Of a stretch of DNA of 64,000 bases, positions 37,042 through 46,875 are shown piece after piece. A program made the translations under genes and the position numbers. How positions within the stretch are numbered: position 1 is the first letter of the stretch; the number at the start of each line of letters is the position of its first letter. Source of the DNA: Paracoccaceae bacterium (GTDB lineage: Bacteria > Pseudomonadota > Alphaproteobacteria > Rhodobacterales > Rhodobacteraceae); NCBI GenBank assembly GCA_012103375.1, contig WLWX01000001.1, positions 3,947,078 through 4,011,077 of the forward strand, read 5' to 3'. The notes under the pieces were generated by a model. That model worked only from the letters and a program-made list of their open reading frames with translations. It was not told where the DNA came from and did no database searches.

Positions 37042-37479
37042 CGGCTACTACCGTTTTTCTCAGTCACACCTCTGCTGATAAACCGATCGTAGAGCCAATC
37101 GCGCTCAGACTCGCCGAAATATTCGGGCGAGAAAATGTCTTCTACGATTCTTGGTCAATTCAACCTGGTGATGGAATAATCGCCAAGATGAATGACGGGT
37201 TGACGGTTCCCGATTTCGTTTTCTTTTTTGTCTCAAATAGGAGTTTAGACAGCAATATGGTTAAGCTTGAGTGGCAGAACGCGCTGTTCAAAGCTACAAA
37301 TGGACAATGCAAAATAATCCCGATACGTGTTGACGATTCTGCAATTCCGCCGATCATGAGTCAGAACCTTTATGTCGATTTGTTTAGTCATGGGCTAGAA
37401 GTGGCAATCTCTCAAGTTGTCAACGTTGCGCAGGGCAATAGCACCTTCACTCCACAGCATCTTGGGTTTTCAAACCTTA

Positions 37480-38532
37480 AAGCGTTTCGGCTTGAACCTG
37501 AATCGCGAGGGATTCCCTTGAGACCTGATCTGTGATTCATCCTGTTTGGGAGGATGGATCATGTCAGCACCTTTGCCATCTGCGCTTCGGATACGGTTTC
37601 AGAGATACATTGAAGAAGGGTTGAGCGGGCGCGCGGCGGCGTTGCGGTTGAAGCTGTCGCCTGCCACAGGCGCGCGGTGGGCGCGTCAGGTGAGGATGAA
37701 GGGTCATGCGGAACCTGCCCGGCAGGGACCGCCGCGCGGCAAGGGAAAGCTGGCTCCGCATCGGGAATTCTTTGAGGAGTTGATCGCACAAGACCCTGAC
37801 ATCACGCTCTTTGAGTTGCGTAATGCGCTGGCCGATGCAGAGGGTGTGCGGGTGCATCACTCCTCCATCGCCAACCTTCTGTCCCGGCTCGGCTTCACGT
37901 ACAAAAAAAGTCGCTGGTCGCAACCGAGCGCCGCCGCGCCAAGGTAAGGCAGCAACGGGCCGACTGGTTCAGATACCGCTCGCCAGCCATTGCGACCTTT
38001 CCTGAGCGCGTTGTCTTTATTGACGAAACCGCAGTGAAGACAAACCTCACGCGCCTACGCGGCAGAGCCAAGCGCGGTAAGCGCCTGACGATGGATGCGC
38101 CCTTCGGAAGCTGGGGAACCCAAACCTTGATCGCGGGCCTGACCCAAGGCGCGCTGATCGCACCTTGGGTCATCAAGGGAGCGATAGATGGCCCCGCCTT
38201 CGCGGCCTACATCCGCGAAGTGCTGGTCCCCGAGATCAACCCCGGCACTGTCGTCATTCTCGACAACCTGGCAACCCACCGGAATAAGGAGGCGACGCAG
38301 GCTTTACGCAATCACGGCTGCTGGTTCCTTTACCTGCCACCGTACTCGCCCGACCTGAATCCCATCGAGCAGGCCTTCTCTAAACTGAAAGCCCATTTGC
38401 GACGGATCGGGGCCAGGTCCTTTACCCAGGTCTTCGAAGCAATCGGAGCAATCTGCGATCTCTACGACCCAGTAGAATGCTGGAACTACTTTAAGGCCGC
38501 CGGATATGTCTCAGGTTAATGTCGAAACGCTT
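37480..38532 (+). mobile_element. IS630-family insertion sequence, copy 2
   Basis: A 1053-bp element between TA repeats (37478-37479 and 38533-38534), with the same terminal repeats and the same proteins as copy 1. It splits the TIR gene between FSNL and SYSVEN. The two copies lie in opposite orientation about 13 kb apart; host genes such as uvrB lie between them, so this is not an evident composite transposon. Confidence 0.92.
37561..38519 (+). CDS. IS630 transposase, OrfA/OrfB joined by -1 frameshift
   Basis: OrfA covers 37561-37947 (128 residues, DNA-binding). OrfB follows in the -1 frame to 38519 with the DDE residues in FIDETAVKTN, VVILDNLATH and SPDLNPIEQAF. The slip site is seven A then G at 37903-37910. 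Protein sequence is the same as in copy 1. GGGAGG precedes the ATG at 37561. After the transposase stop, the downstream half of the TIR gene resumes at once. Confidence 0.88.
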
Positions 38533-39097
38533 TAGTTATTCGGTTGAGAATATTTCAAATCAAGAGATTCGATTGCGTGTTGAAGCATCTCACTATTTTG
38601 AACCAGTCGCGAAATTTTTAATACTAACAAACAATTCGAGAAGCGAGATAAAATGCTCTGAAGTTGGTGCGGGCATTTGCAATACTGGATTCTCGGAAGG
38701 AGTGAAGCTGGACAGTGGCCTTGAAGTGAACGCGTTTGTGCTTGGGTCAATGAACAGCATTACTCCGAAAATCCCGCTCAATATTTCGGTTAAATGGACC
38801 GAAGGTGTTGAACCTTCCCTGCTGGGCTTGATGCACTTGGTTGAGGAAAACCGGTGGAAAACCCTTCCTGTGAAAGGGTCGTCGCAAAATTCGCAGACTG
38901 CGTAAAAGTGGATGTTCGCGCCCACCAATCCTATGCAACAAAAAAAACGGTGCGCTCGCCAGCCCGTCCGAGCGGGTTGGCGATTGGCGAAGGTCCCGCC
39001 TTCTTCAGATTTGACTGAAACACGCAACCGTCCAAGTGCACCGCACTACCGTCAGATCGCCACCCCCGGGCTGGCAAGCGCACCACCAGCGCCCCCC

Positions 39098-40552
39098 TCA
39101 CCCCGGCCAGGGCATCGAGTAGGTCTTCACATTCGTGAAGAACTTCATCGCCTCCAGCACGCCTTCTTTCACGCCGTTGCCGCTGTCTTTGATGCCGCCG
39201 AAGGGCGACATCTCGATCCGGTAACCGGGCTGTTCCCAGATGTTGACCGTGCCCACGTCCAGACCCTGAATATAGGCCGTCGCGCGGTGCAGGTCGTTGG
39301 TGCAAACCCCTGAAGACAGGCCGAAATCTGTTGCGTTGGAGATCCGCATCACCTCGGCATCGTCATCAGGCACCCGCACAATCGGGATGATCGGGCCGAA
39401 GGTTTCTTCCCACACCAGCTCACTATCATGGGGCACGTGGTCGACCACGATGGGCGGCAGCAGCGCGCCGCGCCGTTCCGGGTGATACAGGACTTTTGCC
39501 CCGGCCTTTGCCGCCGCAAGCACCCGGTTTTCAAACACCTCGGCTGCCTGCGCGTGGACCACACACCCCAATTGCGTGTCGGGATCCTGCGGATCGCCGA
39601 ATTTGATCTTCTTCGCCTTCTCAACGATCAGCGGAACCAGCCGGTCCGCCACACTTTCCTGCACCAGAATCCGTTTGATCGCCGTGCAACGCTGCCCTGA
39701 ATTCCCTGTCGCCCCGGCCACCGCAATCGTCGCCGCCTTTTCCAGATCGGCATCGCTCAGGTCATTCAGAATAATCAGCGGGTCATTTCCGCCCAATTCC
39801 AACGCGGTGCGTTTGTACCCGGCCTTCTCAGCAATCATTTTCCCGACCGGCACGCCGCCGGTAAAGGTGATAATGTCGATATCAGGATTGGTAATCATCT
39901 CATCCCCGATATCAGCGGGCATTCCGGTGACTATCTGGAACATCTCGGGCGGCAATCCCGCCTCGTACAGAATATCGGCCAATGTAATTGCGGTCAGCGG
40001 CGTCAATTCTGTCGGCTTGCACACCACGCAATTATTCGTCGCAATCGCCGGAGCGATCTTATGCGCCACCATATTCAACGGGTGATTGAACGGAGTAATC
40101 GCCGAGATTGCCCCAACAGGTTCGCGCATCGTGTAGATCCGACGCTCTTTCCCGTGCGGAGTCAGATCGCATGAAAAAATCTGCCCATCATCCAAAATCG
40201 CCAATTGTCCGGCCAGCGTGAACACATCATAACTGCGCCCGGTTTCATAGAGCGAGTGCTGTTTGCAGATCCCAAGTTCCAACGTCAGCCAATGCGCGAT
40301 CTCTTCACGACGTTCACGAATTAATTCGCCTGCGCGAAACAGAATCTGCTGACGCTCATAGCGCGTCAATTTCGGTTTATAGGCCTTTGCAATTGCGAAG
40401 GCTTTCTTCGCATGCTCTGCCGTGCCTGCCGGAACCGTGCCAATCACCTGATCGGTATAGGGATAGCGGACCTCGACGACGTCATCGGTAAAGACCTTCT
40501 CGCCGCCAATCCGCATCGCCTCATGGCGTACCGTTTGATCAATCGCATTCAT
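39098..40552 (-). CDS. phnY: Phosphonoacetaldehyde dehydrogenase
   Basis: 484 residues of the aldehyde dehydrogenase superfamily. The catalytic cysteine is C289 in [13 protein letters not shown] and the general base E252 in [10 protein letters not shown]; the NAD site includes [19 protein letters not shown]. It lies 3 bp after phnA and two genes after phnW, which makes PhnY the clear assignment: oxidation of phosphonoacetaldehyde to phosphonoacetate. It is the last gene of the operon. The 190 bp between it and the TIR remnant show no gene. Confidence 0.88.
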   Translation of the reverse strand: MNAIDQTVRHEAMRIGGEKVFTDDVVEVRYPYTDQVIGTVPAGTAEHAKKAFAIAKAYKPKLTRYERQQILFRAGELIRERREEIAHWLTLELGICKQHSLYETGRSYDVFTLAGQLAILDDGQIFSCDLTPHGKERRIYTMREPVGAISAITPFNHPLNMVAHKIAPAIATNNCVVCKPTELTPLTAITLADILYEAGLPPEMFQIVTGMPADIGDEMITNPDIDIITFTGGVPVGKMIAEKAGYKRTALELGGNDPLIILNDLSDADLEKAATIAVAGATGNSGQRCTAIKRILVQESVADRLVPLIVEKAKKIKFGDPQDPDTQLGCVVHAQAAEVFENRVLAAAKAGAKVLYHPERRGALLPPIVVDHVPHDSELVWEETFGPIIPIVRVPDDDAEVMRISNATDFGLSSGVCTNDLHRATAYIQGLDVGTVNIWEQPGYRIEMSPFGGIKDSGNGVKEGVLEAMKFFTNVKTYSMPWPG

Positions 40553-40555
40553 CGC

Positions 40556-41821
40556 TCAGCCCTCTACTTCCATCGCCGCCGCCTGACAGGCAATATGGAA
40601 TGCATCGAAATTCCGCAATGTCGGGGCGGCCGCCAGATCTGGCAGCACCCGGTTGACGATGAACGGCACCTCTTGCTCGGTCAGGCCTCCGTGACTGCGC
40701 AGCGGTTCATTCAATGCGGCCAGGTCGTGACGGTGCGCTGACGTGCCCAAGGTCATGTTTTCGCCCGAGATTACAATGATATCGCCGATGCGATCTGTGG
40801 GCAGTTCGAACCGTTCGCAGGCATTGGCGCGCGTATCGGCATAGATGATTTCATCCATGGCGCGCAACCGCGTCACGACGTCTTCGGCGTCGGATCCGGC
40901 GGGCAGATAGGCCGTCGCGAAGGCCCCGAGCGCGCCGTGATGGACAACATAGGGGTCAGTAATAGGCAGGATCACGCGGGCCTGCGCCTCACCCAGCCAA
41001 TCGTCCAGAACGTCCTGCAGATAGATCACCTTGGGGTCGCCATTCGCATCATGCTTGGGCTTCATTCCGTGATCCGCCGTCACCACAATGGCGGCACCAT
41101 CCGCATCCAGTTCCGCCAGATAGCGGTCGAACATTTCATAGAACGCTTTGGCCTGCGCATCATCGGGGGCGTATTTATGCTGAACGTAATCCGTTGTCGT
41201 CAGATACATCACGTCAGGGCGAAATTCGCGCAGCAGTTTCACCCCGGCGGCAAAGACGAATTCCGACAATTCGGCGGAATAAACCTCGGGCACGGGCAGG
41301 CCCAGCCATTTGCTGGCATTGTCGATGCCATGTTCGGCCTTGGTCGAGGTGTCGCTGCGTTCCGACGAAAAGCAAATTGCGCGGCCATCTTGGAACGCCA
41401 GATCCTTGGCCAGCAATGCGCGAAGCTTGTCCTTGGCCGTGACAATCGCCACCTTTGCCCCGGCATCATAAAAGCCTTTGAACACGGTCGGCGCACGCAG
41501 CCATTTCGGGTCGTTCATCATCACTTCGGAATCGGTTTCCGGATCATAAAGAAAGTTCCCGCAAATCCCGTGCACCGCCGGGGGGCGTCCGGTGGCAATC
41601 GACATGTTGTTCGGATTGGTAAAGCTTGGGATCGCGGAATGGGCCAGCCGGTCAGTCCCCGTTTCGCGCATGCGCTTTAGCGTCGGCATCAGCCCGTCGG
41701 CGATGGCGGCATCCAGATAGGCGGGCTCACACCCGTCCAGGCAAATCGCGATCGCGGTGGTTTTCGGCGCAGCATCGGCGCGTTCATTTATCACGATGTC
41801 AGCAGGGGTCATATCGTTCAT
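40556..41821 (-). CDS. phnA: Phosphonoacetate hydrolase
   Basis: 421 residues, alkaline phosphatase superfamily. Two-zinc-site features are visible: D in AIAICLDGCEP, the nucleophile threonine in SFTNPNNMSIATG, DYVQHKY, TADHGMKP and a late YVVHHGALG. This is the pattern of PhnA, which splits phosphonoacetate into acetate and phosphate. Between phnW and phnY it completes the route known from Sinorhizobium meliloti, which ends in phosphonoacetate rather than using a phosphonatase. Confidence 0.9.
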   Translation of the reverse strand: MNDMTPADIVINERADAAPKTTAIAICLDGCEPAYLDAAIADGLMPTLKRMRETGTDRLAHSAIPSFTNPNNMSIATGRPPAVHGICGNFLYDPETDSEVMMNDPKWLRAPTVFKGFYDAGAKVAIVTAKDKLRALLAKDLAFQDGRAICFSSERSDTSTKAEHGIDNASKWLGLPVPEVYSAELSEFVFAAGVKLLREFRPDVMYLTTTDYVQHKYAPDDAQAKAFYEMFDRYLAELDADGAAIVVTADHGMKPKHDANGDPKVIYLQDVLDDWLGEAQARVILPITDPYVVHHGALGAFATAYLPAGSDAEDVVTRLRAMDEIIYADTRANACERFELPTDRIGDIIVISGENMTLGTSAHRHDLAALNEPLRSHGGLTEQEVPFIVNRVLPDLAAAPTLRNFDAFHIACQAAAMEVEG

Positions 41822-41851
41822 CTATTTTGTCTTTCAGGTTCAGGCGGCCAA

Positions 41852-43021
41852 TCAGGCGCGTTCTTCCAGTGCAATTGCAGGCGGGGCAGCGCTTGCCACG
41901 CCCATGTCGGTCAGGCTGTCACGGGCGGCATCGACGACCGCGCGCATGACATCCGCATCCATCTGGCCGATACAGCCGATACGGAAACTGTCCACGACGG
42001 TCAGTTTGCCGGGATAGATGATGAAGCCGCGGGATTTCATCGCCTCGTAAAAGCGGGTGAATTCGAATGCGGGATCGGCAGGACAAAAGAATGTCACGAT
42101 GATCGGCGACAGCCAGCGGTCATTCAACAGCGTCTCGAACCCCAGGTCACGCATGCCCGCGACCATCACGTCGCGGTTCTGCGTGTACCTGGCGCCGCGT
42201 CCCGCAACGCCGCCTTCGGCGCGGTGCTGGGTCAGCGCCTCCATGAAGGCGGCGACCACATGGGTCGGCGGGGTAAAGCGCCATTGGCCTGTCTTGTTCA
42301 TGGCCACCCACTGATCATGCAGATCCAGGCTGAGGGATGTCGCATTGCCTGCGGCCGCCTCCAACATCGTCTTGCGGGCGATGATAAAGCCGAAGCCGGG
42401 CACCCCTTCGATGCATTTGTTGGCCGAGCTGACGATGGCGTCATAAGGAATCTCATGCGCCTGAAGTTCCAGCGCGCCAAAAGCGCTCATCGAGTCGATC
42501 AGAATGCTGCGGCCGGCGGATTTGACCGCCTCGGCGATTTCACTCACCGGGTTCAGAATGCCTGAAGACGTCTCACAATGCACCAGCACCACATGGCTGA
42601 TCGCGGGATCTGCGGCCAGCGCGGCAGAAACCTCGGCCCCGCGCGGCGGCATATAATCGCCCTTGTCGATGACCACATGCGCGCGGCCCAGGTATTGCAC
42701 GGTCTTGACGATCCGCTGCCCGTAAGCACCGTTCACCAGCACCAGCGTCTTGCTGTCCTTGGGCAACAGAGAGCCGAGCATCGATTCGACCGCAAATGTC
42801 CCGCTGCCCTGCATCGGCACACAGTCGAAGGCATCAGCCTCGGGGCCGATCATAGCCAGAAGCTGGGACCGCATTGCCGCTGTCATGGCGCGAAAATCTG
42901 CGTCCCAACTGCCCCAGTCGCGCAGCATCGCCTGTTTCACGCCATAAGATGTTGTCAGCGGACCGGGCGTCAGAAGATAGGGTTCGCCCAGCTTCGGCGG
43001 TTCGATTTTTGCCTGTGTCAT
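41852..43021 (-). CDS. phnW: 2-aminoethylphosphonate--pyruvate transaminase
   Basis: 389 residues, fold-type I PLP enzyme of the PhnW/AGXT group. It starts [32 protein letters not shown] binds the cofactor phosphate, [10 protein letters not shown] holds the PLP-ring aspartate, and K202 in [15 protein letters not shown] forms the Schiff base. It converts 2-aminoethylphosphonate and pyruvate to phosphonoacetaldehyde and alanine. It heads the phnW-phnA-phnY operon, with AAGGAAA before the ATG. A weak match to the LysR-type motif (TTGCCTATCTATCG, 43117-43130) lies about 100 bp upstream. Confidence 0.92.
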   Translation of the reverse strand: MTQAKIEPPKLGEPYLLTPGPLTTSYGVKQAMLRDWGSWDADFRAMTAAMRSQLLAMIGPEADAFDCVPMQGSGTFAVESMLGSLLPKDSKTLVLVNGAYGQRIVKTVQYLGRAHVVIDKGDYMPPRGAEVSAALAADPAISHVVLVHCETSSGILNPVSEIAEAVKSAGRSILIDSMSAFGALELQAHEIPYDAIVSSANKCIEGVPGFGFIIARKTMLEAAAGNATSLSLDLHDQWVAMNKTGQWRFTPPTHVVAAFMEALTQHRAEGGVAGRGARYTQNRDVMVAGMRDLGFETLLNDRWLSPIIVTFFCPADPAFEFTRFYEAMKSRGFIIYPGKLTVVDSFRIGCIGQMDADVMRAVVDAARDSLTDMGVASAAPPAIALEERA

Positions 43022-43107
43022 CGGTAGATTTCCTTGTCCGAGTCCTTCAAGTTGCGGGCAGATTAGCGCGCATTATTGCATCGCAAAAATCGTTAATACA
43101 TACCAAA

Positions 43108-44787
43108 CTATAAGTTTTGCCTATCTATCGTACCGGTCTTGTCCAACCGGCTGTCGCGCAGCATCCCGCTTTGACGCAACACCGGATACCCAATCAGCGC
43201 ATAGCGAGAGTTGATCTCTTTCAGCGCGCGAACAACCTCGATGTGGACATCACTGGTGGCGATGCTTTCGGGGGTTCCGGTGGCCAGCCTGCTGACATGG
43301 CGGTCAAAGCTAAGGCGTTCAAATTCGCGCATTTTTTCCTTTTCTTCAACTAGTTGCAGGGCGGTATCGACATCGTCGGAAACCAGCACATTCAACGCCA
43401 TCTGCGCGTTGGCCATCACACGCGCATGCAGGCGTGACAGTTCAGCCCAACCGTCCTCGGAAAACCTGGAACCGCTTTCGTTCTTTTCGGACACGGCGCG
43501 CAGCAGGTCCTTCGAGATGATGTCACCGATCCGTTCCAGCGCCACGGCGGCATCGAGGTAGTCCATCAGCTGCACCGCTTCATCCCGGTTCAGTTGTTGC
43601 TGGCTCAACTCTGCCAGGAACAACTTGATCTCGCTGTGACGCTCATTCACCTCAAGGTCCATGGTCCGCAAACTTCGCAGCCGATCAGGCGCCGCCGTGT
43701 CGAACAGTTCCATCACCGGGGTCAGCATCTGTTCGACCGTTCCCGCCATCAACAAAAGTTCCCGCAACACGCAGGCAAGCGCCTGGCGCGGATCGCTGAG
43801 TGCGCCGGGATCAAGCGCACTGACCCGCGGGGGTTGGACGCTTTCACTGACGACCGGGTCACGCAGGACCTTCTTCAACAAGGTCGCGCAGGGGATGACG
43901 AAAGGCAGGAAAACCAAAACCAATACGGCGTTGAAGGCGAAATGGAACAGAACCAGCTGGCGCGCTTCGGTTTCGGCATACCGCCCAAGGGGCAACGCAA
44001 CAATCTGCATCAGGCCCAGAACCGCCAGCGCCCCGACCAGACGAAAGGCCAGATTGCCCAGCGTGATCCGGCGCGCCTTGATATGGGCCGACCGCGTCAG
44101 CCAGACGGCCACACAGGCACCGCCGATGTTCGCGCCCAGAACCAGGGGCACACCTGCTGCGATGCCCAGCACCCCCTCGGCCGCGAAGGCCGCAAACAGC
44201 AAGATTGCGGCGACCGAAGAATGGAACAGGAATGCCAACGCCGCACCGCCAAGGACCGCCGTGATCGGGTCAAAGGCCAGATATGCCACGATGTCCGGCA
44301 GAAACCGCGATTCCCGCAGCGGCACTGTCGCCTGACTGATCAGCGACAATGAAATAAGGATCAGCGCAATTCCCATCAGCACCCGGCCAATCTGTTTCGC
44401 CAGCCGCGCGTCCGTTTTCAGGAATAGAAATCCGCCGACCAGCAGCAAAACCGCCGTTAGCCATCCGAGGTCCAGCGACAGGAACACCACGACCAGCGCC
44501 GTGCCAAGATCCGCCCCCAGAACAACCGCCAAGGCCCCGGTCACGCCCATCACGCCGGTGGTGGCAAAACCGCCGACCAGCAGCGCCACAGCGGTCGCGC
44601 TTTGCAGCGACGCCGCCGCGATCACGCCCACACCTGCAGACTTCAGCAGACTTTTGCGCGTGGTCAGGAACAGGTCGCGCAACGCAGAGCCGGCGGCACG
44701 TTCGATCCCGGTGCGCACCATGCGCGTCGAATAGAGCAGCAACATAACTGCCCCGGCCAACTGCAAAAGAATGACAATGACCTGCAT
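43108..44787 (-). CDS. Na/Pi cotransporter family protein with PhoU-like tail
   Basis: 559 residues. Two inverted Na_Pi_cotrans repeats are seen in the membrane part, each with the Q-S-S/T-A motif region (AASLQSATAVALLVGGFATTG and FLFHSSVAAILLFAAFAAEG). A helical PhoU-like domain follows from about residue 340. Such proteins move phosphate with sodium; here it may handle phosphate released by PhnA. It stands just upstream of phnW on the same strand, 86 bp away, and has LysR-type motif copies in its own promoter region. Confidence 0.85.
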   Translation of the reverse strand: MQVIVILLQLAGAVMLLLYSTRMVRTGIERAAGSALRDLFLTTRKSLLKSAGVGVIAAASLQSATAVALLVGGFATTGVMGVTGALAVVLGADLGTALVVVFLSLDLGWLTAVLLLVGGFLFLKTDARLAKQIGRVLMGIALILISLSLISQATVPLRESRFLPDIVAYLAFDPITAVLGGAALAFLFHSSVAAILLFAAFAAEGVLGIAAGVPLVLGANIGGACVAVWLTRSAHIKARRITLGNLAFRLVGALAVLGLMQIVALPLGRYAETEARQLVLFHFAFNAVLVLVFLPFVIPCATLLKKVLRDPVVSESVQPPRVSALDPGALSDPRQALACVLRELLLMAGTVEQMLTPVMELFDTAAPDRLRSLRTMDLEVNERHSEIKLFLAELSQQQLNRDEAVQLMDYLDAAVALERIGDIISKDLLRAVSEKNESGSRFSEDGWAELSRLHARVMANAQMALNVLVSDDVDTALQLVEEKEKMREFERLSFDRHVSRLATGTPESIATSDVHIEVVRALKEINSRYALIGYPVLRQSGMLRDSRLDKTGTIDRQNL

Positions 44788-44822
44788 CGGCCCCCTCGTG
44801 TTAGTCGTGCAAAATGCCCGAG

Positions 44823-44868
44823 TTTGACCTATTGTTCAAATTGATACGCCTTATCGACCTATCAAAAT
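44823..44868. promoter_or_regulatory. Repeated GACCTAT-type motif upstream of Na/Pi gene
   Basis: TTTGACCTATTG (44823-44834) and CGACCTATCAAAAT (44855-44868) lie 36-81 bp upstream of the Na/Pi transporter ATG, with TTGATA between them. The same half-site is found in the divergent LysR/binding-protein region at 51539-51575. This suggests common control by that LysR protein. Confidence 0.45.
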
Positions 44869-44878
44869 GCACGATGCG

Positions 44879-45883
44879 TCAGGCGGCGCTTTCATCCAGC
44901 AGTTCCTGCCAGCGATGGCAGGATACGGCATGCCCATCGGGTGATTTTTCCAGTTTCGGATCCGTCGACTTGCAAATGTCGATGGCAAACGGACAACGGG
45001 TGTGGAACTTGCAGCCCGGCGGCTGGTTCGTGGGGGACGGAATCTCGCCCTCCAGCTTCTGCGCGGTGCCGCGATCATCCGGGTCCAGTGACGGAATGGC
45101 CGAGAACAGCGCCTTGGTGTAGGGGTGGCGTGGCTGGGCGAACAGTTCACTGGTTGTCGCGCTTTCCACGATCCGGCCCAGATACATCACCGCAACATGA
45201 TCGCAGGTATGGGCCACAACGCTCAGGTCGTGGCTGATGAACATAAAGGTCAGGCCCATTTCGGACTGGATCTGCTTCAGCAGATTCAGAACATCGGCCT
45301 GGATCGATACATCCAGTGCGGCAACGCTTTCATCCGCCACGATGAATTTCGGGCCAGAAACAAGCGCGCGCGCAATGGAAATCCGCTGGCGCTGACCGCC
45401 CGAAAACGCGTGCGGGAAGCGGCGCAGGTGTTCCAGGTTCAGGCGGCACTTCGCGGCAATCTCGCGCACACGCTCGTCCGTATCGGTGCGTGTTTTGGTG
45501 ATCCCCATCACCTCCAGCGGTTCGGCGATGATATCGCGCACCGTCATCCGGGGGCTCAGCGCGGCATAGGGATCCTGAAAGATCAGCTGCGCCCGCTTGC
45601 GATATTCAAACAGGTCCACCTTCGAAAGGTCTTTGAGGTCATATTCAACCTCTCCATCATCATAGGTCGCCGTCCCTTCCGAGATATCGACCGCCTTCAA
45701 CAGCGCCCGGCCCAGCGTGGTTTTGCCAGACCCGCTTTCGCCAACTATGCCAAAGAAACTGCCCTTTGGGATGTCGATCGAGATCCCCTCGACCGCTTTC
45801 AGGTCAAATTTCTTGAATGCCCCGGCGTTGATCCGGAAGGTGACCGACAGCCCGTCGGTCGAAATCAGCGGCGTATCACTCAT
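44879..45883 (-). CDS. Peptide-type ABC importer ATPase (OppF/DppF-like)
   Basis: 334 residues. Walker A is GESGSGKTTLGRALL, the signature FSGGQRQRISIARAL, Walker B FIVADESVAALDVSIQ, then the family tail HPYTKALFSAIPSLD and CKFHTRCPFAIDIC. It overlaps the OppD-like gene by 4 bp and is the last gene of the importer operon. It hydrolyses ATP to drive uptake with its partner. Confidence 0.91.
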   Translation of the reverse strand: MSDTPLISTDGLSVTFRINAGAFKKFDLKAVEGISIDIPKGSFFGIVGESGSGKTTLGRALLKAVDISEGTATYDDGEVEYDLKDLSKVDLFEYRKRAQLIFQDPYAALSPRMTVRDIIAEPLEVMGITKTRTDTDERVREIAAKCRLNLEHLRRFPHAFSGGQRQRISIARALVSGPKFIVADESVAALDVSIQADVLNLLKQIQSEMGLTFMFISHDLSVVAHTCDHVAVMYLGRIVESATTSELFAQPRHPYTKALFSAIPSLDPDDRGTAQKLEGEIPSPTNQPPGCKFHTRCPFAIDICKSTDPKLEKSPDGHAVSCHRWQELLDESAA

Positions 45884-46875
45884 GCGCCCGACCCTTCTTC
45901 ACACAGATGGCATGCGGCGCGGTGGTTTTCGGCCGTTTGCACCCATTGCGGCACATCCGTTTTACAGACATCCCCGATGATCTTGGAACAACGCGTGTGG
46001 AACACGCATCCCGGCGGGCGTTCCAGCGGCGACGGAATGTCGCCAGGCACCGGCACCAATGGTGCCTCCAGATCGTCGAGCTTTGGCAGCGCCGCGATCA
46101 GCCCCTGGGTATAGGGGTGGTGCGGGTGCCGGATCACTTCGCGCACCGGACCCTGTTCGACCATCCGGCCCAGGTACATCACGGCCACCTTGTCGGCGGT
46201 TTGCGCAACAACGCCAAGGTCATGGGTGATGAAGATAATGCCCATGTTGAACTCGGTCACCAGGTCTTTCATCAGGTCAATGACCTGCGCCTGAATGGTC
46301 ACATCCAGCGCCGTCGTCGGTTCATCCGCGATCAGCAGTTTCGGCTTGGTCGACAGCGCCATGGCGATCATCGCCCGCTGGCGCATCCCGCCGGACAATT
46401 CGAACGCATATTGGTCAAAGCGGGTCGAGGTATCGGAAATCCCGACGCGATCCAGCATCTCGATGCTCAGATCCTTCGCCTGCTTCTTGTTCATGTCCGA
46501 ATGCACCAGAAGCTGTTCGACCATCTGCCTGCCGATGCTGATGGCGGGCGCGAAGCTGGCCATCGGCTCCTGAAAAATCATCGAGACTGCGCCCCCGCGC
46601 ACAACCTCCATTTCGCGCGCGTTGCGCAGCGCCATGACATCCACCGGGCCGCTGTCCAGATGCAGCGTGATTTTCGTATCGTCCGAATAGATCGCGTTGC
46701 CGGGGTTCAGCTTCATCAGCGATTTGGCCGTCACCGACTTGCCCGACCCGCTTTCCCCGACCAGCCCCATAACCTCGCCGGGTTCCAGGCTGAAAGAGAC
46801 ATTGTCCACCGCCGTGATGACCCCCTCATCCGTGCGGAATTGCAGCGTCAGGTTTTCGACATCCAGAAGGCTCAT
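45880..46875 (-). CDS. Peptide-type ABC importer ATPase (OppD/DppD-like)
   Basis: 331 residues. Walker A is GESGSGKSVTAKSLM, the signature [15 protein letters not shown], Walker [17 protein letters not shown]. The tail shows HPYTQGLIAALPKLDD and a cysteine set in PGCVFHTRCSKIIGDVC. The ATG shares its last base with the stop of the preceding permease. It is the first of the two ATPase subunits. Confidence 0.91.
   Translation of the reverse strand: MSLLDVENLTLQFRTDEGVITAVDNVSFSLEPGEVMGLVGESGSGKSVTAKSLMKLNPGNAIYSDDTKITLHLDSGPVDVMALRNAREMEVVRGGAVSMIFQEPMASFAPAISIGRQMVEQLLVHSDMNKKQAKDLSIEMLDRVGISDTSTRFDQYAFELSGGMRQRAMIAMALSTKPKLLIADEPTTALDVTIQAQVIDLMKDLVTEFNMGIIFITHDLGVVAQTADKVAVMYLGRMVEQGPVREVIRHPHHPYTQGLIAALPKLDDLEAPLVPVPGDIPSPLERPPGCVFHTRCSKIIGDVCKTDVPQWVQTAENHRAACHLCEEGSGA

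Larger units (their letters stand above)
36819..38905 (+). pseudogene. TIR-domain protein interrupted twice (MITE and IS630)
   Basis: Taking out the MITE (36826-37041) and the IS with one TA (37480-38534) leaves 816 bp in frame, 271 residues: ATG 36819, MAAATTVFLSHTSADKP, through FSNL joined to SYSVENISNQEIRL, to the stop at 38905. The N-terminal domain is TIR: VFLSHTSADK, NVFYDSWSIQPGDGI, FFFVSNRSLDS and the putative NAD-cleaving glutamate in NMVKLEWQNALF. The C-terminal 125 or so residues look beta-rich and unfamiliar. Base composition is AT-richer than uvrB, pointing to transfer. The original ATG overlapped the uvrB TAA. Today an ATG at 36990 inside the MITE could start a TIR fragment ending at 37535. 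Confidence 0.85.

Noticed and set aside
24094..38532. The two IS630 copies as a composite transposon
   Set aside because: Each copy has its own TA duplication, and the 12 kb between them is host-type sequence.
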